Shown piece after piece: positions 50,096 through 60,000 of a stretch of 60,000 bases of DNA (its first letter is position 1; each line of letters begins with the position of its first letter). The notes beneath the pieces are model-generated. The model had not been told where the DNA came from and ran no database searches. It saw nothing but the letters and a program-made list of their open reading frames with translations. A program made the position numbers and the translations under genes. The stretch spans positions 436,001 to 496,000 of the forward strand of contig JAQGDQ010000026.1 of the NCBI GenBank assembly GCA_030141605.1. The letters run 5' to 3'. This DNA comes from Tubiluchus corallicola (lineage: Eukaryota > Priapulida > Priapulimorpha > Priapulimorphida > Tubiluchidae).

Positions 50096-53000
50096 CTAAG
50101 ATGACGGTGGCATAATCACAGTACGTAGCGCATCCTCAGGTACTATTTCTAATCTCACGACAGCACCATCGTTGAACATAAATGATAAACCTCCATCAAC
50201 AACTAATGAAGCATCAAAACATCTTGACCTAATCAACATTGTCTTTGCAAACCCCCTCGGCTCCCAAGTGGGGAAAACAGCTACCAAAGAAAGAAGAGAT
50301 CAAAAAACAAAATAAAATAGAATTTCACCAACCAATGTCAGTAAAATAGTAAGAATCGTCAAATCATGCAAACATAATTAACAAGTCACAAACAGTGACT
50401 TCACAATAATTACAAAAGTGCTCAATGTCTCTTTTAAGAAATTTTCCAACCATTTTGTGCAGAAGCTTTTTTATATCATTCCTCAAATCTAAGTCAAGAA
50501 TTTTTGCATAACAAGTCCCAATAGTCTTAATTTTTCTACACCTAATTCTTATTTATGAAATCAATCACGTTAATGTTTTACTCATCTCACAATACTTACA
50601 ATTGATTATGGGATCTCGAACAGTAAAGGCCATTTTCAACTCAGATGAATCGAAATTTAGCTTATCATTATAGCGCTGACAAATTCTGCTGACTAGACGC
50701 TGATTGTTCACATCGATGTAACAATTACTTTCTGCATTAGCTGTAAGAAAATAAATTTAGTAAAAATTCAAACAACACTGATTGTTAGCATTAGCAATTC
50801 AATAGGTCCTAGCCTGAATCACTGACACACAAAAGTACAAGTTTATCGTGAGCCACTTTATATGAGTGTACCATTCATATAAGTTTTAACATCCATAGAC
50901 ACTTTATGAGTGTACCATTCATATAAGTTTTAACATTGAGTGCGTCAGTCACACACGTCATTTGGACGTGTTTACAATGGTACAAGCACCTAACAAGTTT
51001 TATTTTTGGTTCTTTCCATTTATTATATGCATGCTGTCATATCAAAATTAAATCATTATTATTAACTGTATATTTTCACATTGTTTCTATATATTGTATT
51101 TGCACTTGCAAATAAATAAATTAATTGCATTGCAAAAGTTGCACCACTTACAATAATCAAATAATGACAAAATAATTACAATAATAACAGAATAAAATAC
51201 TTTGTTTCACCTTCATTTTAGCTTTGATAAGCTTCATAGTAATTGTAGCTGTTAAGATGTCTAAGTTTACCTTATACGGAATGTATGAGCAATATTATAC
51301 ATTCATGTAAATTTCAAACTTCCACTTAAAGGCAAAACCTGGTGTTAATGTCCTTTCTATTAAATTATTTCATGTGTGAATGTAAGATTTCTGACTTCTA
51401 GGACAATTTATTTTGTCAATGTAACAAAGAATAGACGGATAGATGGTAGCTCAGTCAAATGCGACAAATCAAATTGACTAATTAAAACTACTTCATAAAG
51501 TTAAGGCATCATCATCAGCAGCTTCTGAAAGCCAAAAAATTTAAACCTTATACGTTTTCATAGATAGAAGAATCACTAACGAAAAAAATTCAGCTATTGT
51601 TGTGTTTAAAAGTTAAAAGATAAAAATTCATTTCAGTATCCCTCGCATCAGTCATTACAATTTGTAATATTAATATAACTAAAGTTTATCTCATTTTTTT
51701 TAATATTTAACTTTTGTATTATAAATAAAATAATTGATCGGCATTAGATTACAAGCATACCTATATTGAGAATTTCCACAGCACTCTGTTCTTGTAACCT
51801 ATTGATATTAAAATGCCATGATGTTGACCCAGTGCCTGTGGAAACAGTAACACCCGAACTTTTCTGCTTGACGCAAGGACTGCCATCTTTACTAATCTCA
51901 TAATAAGACACCCTGTCAAAAACAATCACACAGTCTTAAAATTCTGAAACAAACTTGAATAAGATCAGAAAAAAAGTTTTGGTGATCAGACTGCTGAAAT
52001 GAAAAATTTTAATAAAATGACTTGGGATGCCAAAATTGAGCAAAACTTTCTATACATTACTAAGTATGCCAAATAAGAATAAAATTTAGACTTTAGATTC
52101 CAAATGATCTACTCAATATAGTATGCTCACAATGCAATTAACACAGAATTTTATAGATATTGTAATGCAACTTCTAAAAGTATTGTTTTTTTGCACATGA
52201 AAATAATCCAACAATGTAGCAATCACTTTTAGACACAGGCTAATTATATTGAGATTAAATTCTTTGAATTTCTACCATGTCTTTTCAACAAGGAATTTAA
52301 CACATTTAGTTAAGTTGTCTGCCAAAAAAGAAAAGTCAAGGCAAATAAGATTAAAGTCACCACTCAGTTCCATTTATAACGCACAAGAAAAGGCGCTTAT
52401 GAAGTACCTAGAAGACAATGTCTCTCCAATAAACACTTCATTCAGAGCTCGTACAGGCAGAATTGTTGTCACTTCAGGTTCATCATTTTCATCCGCTTGT
52501 CTTCTTGATCTAATGTGTTCCACAAGATGCTCAACAAATCTCAGTTCAGGCAAGTTAAGTTGCTGCTCTTGGAATTCCATGCCCTCTGCATCTGATCTTC
52601 TACAGGTAAGAGTCACTCGAATTCGCTGCCGCCATTTCCATCTAATTAATATACCACATAAAAAATTTACAAAGAGCAATAACGATAATAACAAAAAATG
52701 AAAAAATATAGAACAATAAAAATTAATAACAGACAGGCAATTCATACTACATGTTGCTATTTACTTACCAAACTTGTCATAAGGCTAGATTTTGAAAAGT
52801 TGTAACTTGTTTTCTTCAGCAGCATCTTTCAACTGCTGCTTGTTATTGGATTGGATGACATCGTTTACAACATACTAGCAAGCCTTAGTGTTAAAACAGA
52901 AGATCAGTGAATTTTAAAATTCTTTTTATATCACATTCAAATTATATTAGCCAAAAGCATTTTTACCATTACTAACATTACAAGTAAAATAATGCAATTC

Positions 53001-56000
53001 ACATTTACTAAGCTAACAACTTCGCACTGCATGTTTAATAATATTTTCTAAAAACAGGGGAAAAATATTAAAGCGGTTGCTTCAATTTCTTAACAAGTTC
53101 CCCGAGTGAGAGTTTGACTTTTTAAAGGAAAACAGAATGATTTTTCATATCCTCCCCCTCTTCAAAGTACAGTAAAAGTACACATTTTACCACCTACAGT
53201 AATACAAAAATGTTTCCATTAATTAAATGATAGGTTAGAAACTTCATTAATGGCCAGCAAGCCCAGTGATAACGTTATAACTGAACATATTTTTCAACAG
53301 CACAAACATTGTAAGAGCATGCTGCACTTGTCTGTGACGTACAACATTCAGGGTAATACTAGTGAGGACAAAAACTAAGCAAATTTTAAGGTTAAAAGTT
53401 TAACTTTCAAGTTTACAGCTGTGTTTGTGCACAAGCTCTCGAACGAGTGCACTGCATAATAGTTGAACACATTTGAACTGGGAGGCCTGTTTATCTGGCA
53501 TCATGCAGGTGCTAGAACACATCTAACTATCGAATGGAGATATGTATGTATCTCCGAATAACTACCTGTACGAATGCGAAATTAGGTTTAAGCAGTAAAT
53601 ATTCTTCCACGCAAGTTATTCTTAAAAAAATAATATGCTCCTTTCAATATTTTATATATTAGGTTGTTTTCAGCTACAGTTTAAAAGTGGGTAAGATTTT
53701 CCTTTAGGATTTTACACGACGTGTTGTCGCCCTTTTAGTGCATGGGCAGTGAGTGATGACAAGGCAGCACCTTAACAAGGGTGTAGTACAAGGCTCATTA
53801 AGCACAAAATGACACTGTTTTGCGAGAGTGTCACATGGCTTGCTTGAGGTAAGTAGCAACATAGCAAATATAGAATTTCAATGAACTAGATTTTATAGAC
53901 AGACATACTTTACACTAAACAGCTAAAACAACACTCAGTACAGTGCAGCCAGCAAGATTATGATGTAATTTTTTTGCAACATTCAATGGTGACGAAATAC
54001 AAACTTTAATTTCGTTAATTGACAACATAGTTAATGAACAAAAACTGATTTTCTTTCACAGTCCTTAATCGATCATTACCAAAATCGAAAACGTTCTTTG
54101 TCCTATGTCCCACCATTCACAAAGTTTCGCTGAAATTGGTTTAGTAGTTTTTTGCGTAATCGTGTTAGCAAACAAACAACTACGATGAAAACACAACTTC
54201 ACTGGCAGAAGTAAATATATAAGTTTAACAAGAAGCCAACCTGAACTTTCCATTTAACAGGTGCTCCAATGCTTGTTTGAAATTAAATGAAAGTGCTTTC
54301 GATAAGCACAGTCTTCCCTCGGACCTGCAACATAAGATCATGCATATAACACTATAATCATACTAGTCATCATTTGGACCAAGCGACTCATGAAGAGTAA
54401 TTAATAAGGAATTACACAGCAAGAGTTAAATCCCCACCTGAAGTTTTGCTGCACTTTATTTTATCTGGTTATGCCATCAAAGAATAACTCAAAGTTATAA
54501 AAATATCATACAAAAGATTAAACTTCTATGGTAAGAATTAGATATGAATCTTTAAACTCATTGGCCAAGAAAAGAATACTCAAATTAAGAACAGAAAACA
54601 TGATACCGAGCAGGATCTGATATGATCCCAATAACCGGTTTGTTTTTATCAAGTACTTGACTAGCTCCAAGAAGAAATGTTCCATCACCGCCAGTAGTAA
54701 ATATAACATCTGCCCAGTCAACAAGCTCTTTGTTATAATCAGACCTAGTAACCACTTTCGTATCAATGCCTTTGTCACTAAAACGAAAAAAAAAACATTT
54801 AAAAAATTTCAGACCAGCTTCATTTAAAAATATTCATTAAATATAATTTCGCGGTATGTCAAATGAAAACACGTTAGAGAAAATGAAACTATGAATTTAA
54901 GAAATACAAGAAAAACTTTAGATTATGCTTAAACTAAGTTAAACAAGAAATAGGAATTATTATACCTTGAATAACGTACAAATCTTCCACCTACCGTAAA
55001 CAATTGACAACATTTTCGACAGACTTTTTGTGGTTGTCATGCTTCAATAGCAGGCTCTTGTAGTTTGAACCTTTATGTGCCAACTGTAAAAATACAGCAA
55101 TTAGGTAAACATTGATGTCGCTTACCAAATAATTACTCCACAGCTAAAGTCTTGCTCTCTAAAAAGCTCCTTTCTTGTGAACACGAAGAGTTGTGTGGGA
55201 TCTGATTATTAATTATGGCATAACATGGCAAGCATGCAAATCTGATGTAACCAAAACTAATGCAGCTTATTTACACGTCTAAATCTTTGCAAAAATCTAT
55301 TATACTTACATATGATGACTATTCCAGAATAAAATATAATAGACCCTACAGTTTCAAACCAATGTAAGACAAAGTTGAAGTAAGAATGGCCTTCGAAACC
55401 ACAAGCCTGACAAGCCACATACAAAGAAATGTCTGATAAGTAGCTGCATTATATACTGCAACTGCAACATAATTACATTATAGATTTGTGTTAGTACTGG
55501 GCAAATTACTGGGTTATTAGACTTGAGTTTCAGCTTCTGATGAGTAGACTTGTGGGAGTCCACTAACTGAGTTTCAAAGTTATTGCACTATTATCACTAA
55601 TTGTCTGTCATTATCTTACGAACAAAGAGATTCATCCCGACCTACCAAGTCTTGATACTCACACATTTTAGTCCATGTCACTCTCATAAATCCATTAATC
55701 TCTGGCACCTTAAATTGGACAATAAAGCTTTTCTTTTTTCTCACTAATAATTATAATTTTTTAAAAAGCACATCAGTGAAACTTTTTTATACATAGAAAT
55801 ATAAATCACTTAATTGTCACTTGAGATTTTTGTTCATTGCAGTTAACTTTCTCACTTTCCTTGAAAAATGGGCAAGCTAAAATTGTCATATGAAATCAGA
55901 TGCTGCTAGACATAAGTATTACTCAATGTTGTTTAATAAAGATAGGGACAAAGATTATACCAATTTGTAAAGTAACAGGATGCTTTGCCCTGTATATCCA

Positions 56001-58002
56001 TTGCATGTGCTTGCCATAATGACTACCATGAGTTCCTATGGATAAGTATGTAGTGAGATTGTTCATATATCAAAACATTTAGCGGCATTTATACAGTAGA
56101 GGATTCATCGTCACTTTCACAAAGAGATTTCCAATCATGTGCCTACAGTGCTAATGAGAATTTTATATTGCAGTATTCTCTTGGTTACATTTTATTTTAC
56201 TTACGATTTTAATATTGTGTGTTCAGTGTTCTAACAGCACAGTTAGTTAATTGTACAGAAAACAAAAAGACAACATTAAGCCTCATTATTACACACTTGC
56301 ACAAAAAATAAAGAGAAAATAAATGCTACAGTCAATGGCCCCAATGGACTATGCTTACAACTAAAATCTTAAGCCATGAGATGTTATGTAAACTTCAATT
56401 CTAGTAAGTTTTTACAATTATCCAACATCTTTAAGAAAGAACAAAATATTACTGCTACCATTACCACTGAAAAACATATTTTAAGCATAAAAGCTCTAAA
56501 ATCCCTCCACACTAGCTTGTGTACTTTACTGACATAAAATTATGTGGGAATACTGCATTCAATATTCACCTTTGTAGATCTATGATATGCTAAAAGTAGT
56601 GTAAATTTTTACTAAACTAACTATAATTTATAACTACTGTTTTCCTTACTTCCATTTAAGTTGAAATCCTTGTAGTTGAGCTAATTCTGTTATTTCTAAT
56701 AAGTTTTTCCATTATGTGTAAATTAAATTCACTAATAATCTCAACTGATGCTACTCAAGTTGATACTGCATTTCATTTATTTAGATACTAGATAAATTAA
56801 ATACTAATGAGTGATTCGCACAATAATGAGTGAATCCGGTTATTACAATGCCTCATTTATATATATATATATACAGATAATTTGCGTCACACTGTACAAA
56901 TTCTTCAGTAAGCATTGCAGCTCAAATGTATGTTATGGGGGTAAGGTATGCCTTTTGTATATCTTTAATATTATGTAATCATCAATGCTAATCCTAAAGA
57001 ATTTTAAGATACTTTTGCTTTCAACTCTTTTCTTCATGACTAAGCATACATGTTTATCCACTTTTGCTAGCTACAAGCAGAAAATGAATTTTTTTCCTCC
57101 TTTAGCTCTAGGTCCTCATAATATTAATTTTAAATATGTAAAGGTTAAATTATTATTTAAAGATAGTCACGTGTGTCTCTTCTTTCCTATTATTGAATGA
57201 ACATTATTTTATTATAAACTAACACATTCGTATAATAATTCAATTTTCATTCATTTTAAGTAAGTTTATCACAATTTTTAAAATAGCAAAATACATAACT
57301 AAGAGATTTATAAATCTATACAACATACAATAATAATTACAAAGTGCAAAAGTAATTATTGATTAGTGGTGAAAGGGTGGCGAAAGAACTATAAGTTATC
57401 GAGGTCAGCCACCCTCTCAGGATTGTTACTAACATAATTAATTAGTTAATGCGCATGTACCAGGTAATTAAAAATTATCAGATTTTGCATTTAAGACGAC
57501 TGAAAATTGAATTATTATATGAATGTGTTAGTTATAATAAAATAATGTTCAATAATGGGAAAGAAGAGAAGAAGATTGTATGTTTTCAATAGTCCTTATT
57601 GCGAATTTCTTAAATATTTTACAGTTCATAAGTCCGGTCTGCCAGAGGCCTTGACTTTTCTTTTAATGACAATGATAGATAGTGGCCAAAAAGGCCTAAA
57701 ACAATAAATTATTAATATTATTATTAATATTATCTATAAAGACGTGTACGATATACTAGAAGTTGACTGTACACGATAATTCAATACAACACAGGCCTAC
57801 TTACACGCTGTGCAAGCTTGTCTTCACTCAAGTTCGGATAATGTTTCTTCTCATATTCATACCGGGTTAATTTCGTCAAAAGAATTGCTTTGGACGCGTT
57901 AAAATTAGAAGGCATACCATTTTTACCTACATGTGCTGAAATTTCACGAAAGAAAAAAGCTATTGCACTAGGTACATTTTTAGTACAGGTGACTGGAAGC
58001 AT
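50096..58002 (-). CDS. NADK2: Mitochondrial NAD kinase 2, 8 exons, 417 aa
   Basis: Minus-strand exons 58002-57805, 55083-54995, 54777-54607, 54324-54241, 52641-52408, 51912-51761, 50740-50600 and 50280-50096 join in phase (1254 bases with stop TAG at 50096-50098). NADK2 phosphorylates NAD to NADP inside mitochondria. Landmarks in order: KLTRYEYEKKHYPNLSEDKL in exon 1, WADVIFTTGGDGTFLLGAS with the GGDGT nucleotide motif at residues 125-129, SDPARSEGRLCLS, WKWRQRIRV, LPVRALNEVFIGE, VSYYEISKDG, STGTGS at 283-288, FNINRLQ, FTVRDPI and the C-terminal SRCFDASLVVDGG and FNDGA. All match human NADK2 (442 aa) well. The ATG at 58002 is the first in frame: an in-frame TGA lies upstream with no ATG between. 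The N-terminus is shorter than in vertebrates; it is rich in hydrophobic and few acidic residues, as in a targeting peptide, but this is weak evidence. Confidence 0.95.
50861..50942. repeat. Two-copy 44-bp direct repeat in NADK2 intron
   Basis: TATGAGTGTACCATTCATAT followed by AAGTTTTAACAT occurs at 50861 and again at 50905 without a mismatch, so this is a recent or gene-converted tandem duplication inside the intron between the sixth and seventh coding exons. Confidence 0.92.
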
Positions 58003-58072
58003 AGCATCAGTCGCGGATTTACACTTAGCCAAATACTTGGTGCAATTCAGCTCTAGAAAGCAAGAAGACTGC

Positions 58073-58102
58073 TTAAAAATATACTTTCATGGAAGCCGCC
58101 AT
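58073..58102 (-). promoter_or_regulatory. Short upstream ORF ahead of NADK2 (MAASMKVYF)
   Basis: On the minus strand, AAAATATGGCGGCTTCCATG starts a nine-codon frame ending TAA at 58073, which terminates 70 bases before the NADK2 ATG and is in a different frame. The start has a good context (A at -3, G at +4), better than that of the main ATG. If included in the transcript it would reduce or regulate initiation at 58002. Confidence 0.45.
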
Positions 58103-58849
58103 ATTTTGCCACTCGTGTAGAATTAGTCCGTAATTACAAAATTCGGCATTAAGTGTGTAATTGTAATAATTTCTGTGCAGTGTATTACTTTTCCAAAAAT
58201 TGCTATTCATGGGAAAAAATGTTTTTTCATTTCTCGTATACAGCAAAGTACTGGAAATGAAATTTAAACTGTTTTAAAATTGCAACAAGTGCATATTCGA
58301 CGAAGCAAACCAACGGTTTTATCAGCAGTAGTGTACAGTTAATTATGTGGCAATATGAGAAATGACGGAAATTGTGTTTTGAGAACAAACATGTGTTTTA
58401 TATTCTGCCAAAATATATAAGTATAATGCTTCCAGTTACAAAAAATGACAGATACTATAGCCGTAGGTGGGCCGTGAGAGACAAAATTTCTGGTTGGCTA
58501 AGGTGGGTAGGCTTTCTCATTTATTCTTACTCTGTTATCATGCTTTGTATTGTAATTTTAAAAGTTACTGTTTAATCATTAAATTTTGCGATTTAAATTT
58601 TAGAGCTTTTCAGTTGACTTTTTGTGACAACTCAGTCACCGGTAAGTCTGCAAGAGCACTTCTTTTGCGTTGTGCAGGACAAATTTTAAAACAGTAAGAC
58701 AGTAGTTAATGTAGCATAATTTTTTTACGATCAATTCAATTCAATTTAGCCAGACCCAGATTAGAGCTTACATACCACTTGTACTAGTGTAGGTATTAAG
58801 CATTGCTTCTCAGCTCAACGCAAGCAAGCATTTAGTTTAAACGTAGTTT
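58103..58849. other. Region upstream of NADK2 with a possible divergent transcript
   Basis: Two plus-strand segments could be exons: 58426-58502 (ATG start, donor AG|GTGGGT) and 58604-58641 (acceptor TTTTAG, donor ACCG|GTAAGT). They join in frame to give about 38 residues (start MLPVTKNDRYYSRRW) that I do not recognise. The only support is splice-site fit and position, roughly 320 bp from the NADK2 5' end on the opposite strand. Chance is a real alternative. Confidence 0.25.
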
Positions 58850-59790
58850 TATTGTGATAACAAAATTACAATAAGGTTAGAACAAAACGGTTAAATTGAT
58901 AAACATTCTCACCAGTGGAACATAATTTTGTAAAAGACTGCAAACGATGAACTACGAACAATAGTAGCATTACAATATGACTATTAGCACTGTAGATACT
59001 TAGTAGAAAATATAAATTTCTGTGCTGGCTTACATGCTTGAATATTGAAGGTGCTGCATGTCATGAAGAAGCAGATGAACAAGTTCATTTATTGACAAAT
59101 TTTAAATTCTAACATTAATAAAGCAGTAACAAAGTACAGAGTTTGTTTAATAAGATATCTTCAGCCTAGTGATATAAAGGACAGCTGGTTAATGAATGGC
59201 TAATAGTTTCAAAAGTAGCACCGCATCTACAAGCAGGTGAAACAGGAGTAGTGTCATAACTTTTACATCCTCAACTCGGGCTAAAGTTGTGTTGAGAAAA
59301 CCCATTCCGCATTTGTGCATGAAGGACTTATGGTCAACATGGGAGTAATATTTGGTGCATCTGCTGAAATCCTGCTTTTCTAAATGTAATGAAAAAATGA
59401 AAAATGTTTTCTAAATGAAAAAGACACACTCAAATCACAAATTTGAAGAGGAAGAACATTTCAAGAATCTGCAGCAGAAACAAAAATAAATAGGCAAATG
59501 AAGGCGAGTGATAATTAAGGCTTTTAAACTTATCGCCATTGCGTACTGGATACGGCATCACATCTCTTACTCTTGGTGGTATTATATCACACAAATATTG
59601 AGGAGCTAACTGATTAGGCCTGATTAATAATTTTATACAGAAAACATAAACGAAAGCATTTAAACTGCATCCTTGGATATTTATCAAAAGCCAAGAGTAT
59701 ATTATCATGATCCAGATCCATTGCACCGGTACAGTTTCTAGCTACAGTTAATTGGACATTTTCAAGGCGAACCAGAGACAGGGCCGGTTT
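58850..59790 (-). mobile_element. Decayed LINE 3' fragment
   Basis: Minus-strand frames read LAPQYLCDIIPPRVRD then PYPVRN, like the post-reverse-transcriptase region of CR1-related elements. Further on (about 59232-59168) comes CRCGATFETISHSLTSCPLY, matching the C-terminal Cys/His motif of such elements. Frameshifts and stops separate the pieces. The upstream reverse-transcriptase core is absent, so the copy is 5' truncated. It differs in sequence from the two LINEs at 33.6-37.7 kb. Confidence 0.65.
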
Positions 59791-59850
59791 AAAGCCTATT
59801 TAACAGATTTCTTCAAATTGGGCCCATGCGACGAGGGGCCCACACACATG
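59779..59850 (+). mobile_element. hAT-like left terminus (CAGGGCCGGTTTAAAG)
   Basis: The sequence CAGGGCCGGTTTAAAG, followed by GGGCCC and GAGGGGCCCAC blocks, matches the style of the left end of the 22243-23254 element. No right end is seen before the window stops, so the element may run off the edge or be a solo end. Confidence 0.45.
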
Positions 59851-60000
59851 CTTTAACTGAGGACTCAATGAATGAATGAATGGGCATCCAGTGTGCACAA
59901 AGTTTCTTGATACTGTGAATGCAGTGAAACTATTCAGTCTAACATCGTATATCTATGTTTCAATGTTTTTAGAAGGTACATGCACAAAAAACAGTATGTC

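Noticed and set aside
58003-58032. Longer NADK2 start at 58032
   Set aside because: That codon is TTG; the first in-frame ATG is at 58002 and an in-frame TGA lies upstream.
58604-58697. GTPase P-loop-like NSVTGKSA in the frame after 58604
   Set aside because: The resemblance is limited to GKS; it requires reading through a good donor site and no other GTPase motif follows.

Overview
This is nuclear DNA from an A+T-rich invertebrate animal. The genes are split by GT-AG introns and are animal-type: a PDZ protein, a GLIS transcription factor, a diphthamide enzyme and a mitochondrial NAD kinase. CR1/L2-like LINEs, small inverted-repeat DNA transposons and long microsatellites surround them. A degenerate TTAGGG run fits an animal with vertebrate-type telomere repeats, but the sequence does not settle the phylum.

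Four protein-coding genes can be assembled exon by exon with reading phase kept across every junction. TAX1BP3 (1781-3358, +; its first short coding exon was not found) is a single-PDZ scaffold protein. A GLIS1/3-type zinc-finger transcription factor (9646-18876, -; 8 coding exons, 850 residues) converges on TAX1BP3 across about 6.3 kb without exons, which probably holds both 3' UTRs. DPH5 (38080-42924, +; 8 exons, 297 residues) makes the methylated intermediate of diphthamide on elongation factor 2. NADK2 (50096-58002, -; 8 exons, 417 residues) is the mitochondrial NAD kinase and converges on DPH5 across about 7 kb. The four share no pathway; this is ordinary animal gene order rather than an operon.

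Region by region: 1-1780 is upstream or intron sequence of TAX1BP3 with telomere-like repeats; 3359-9645 is the convergent gap; 9646-19100 is the GLIS gene, with a 0.75-kb hAT-like element in its second coding intron; 19100-33600 is an intergenic desert with a mariner-like element, a decayed hAT copy, a PIF/Harbinger-like MITE and several microsatellites; 33605-37715 holds two head-to-tail LINE fragments, the second broken by a hAT MITE with a recognisable target duplication; 38080-42924 is DPH5; 42925-50095 holds an exact 63-bp-period minisatellite and another inverted-repeat element; 50096-58102 is NADK2; 58103-60000 has a possible divergent transcript and a third LINE fragment.

I found no convincing new multi-gene system. 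The more interesting signals are in the mobile-element layer (nested insertion, a shared CAGGGCC-type terminal repeat seen in several elements, the 63-bp array), in a GLI-type motif far N-terminal to the GLIS zinc fingers, and in a short upstream ORF ahead of NADK2.
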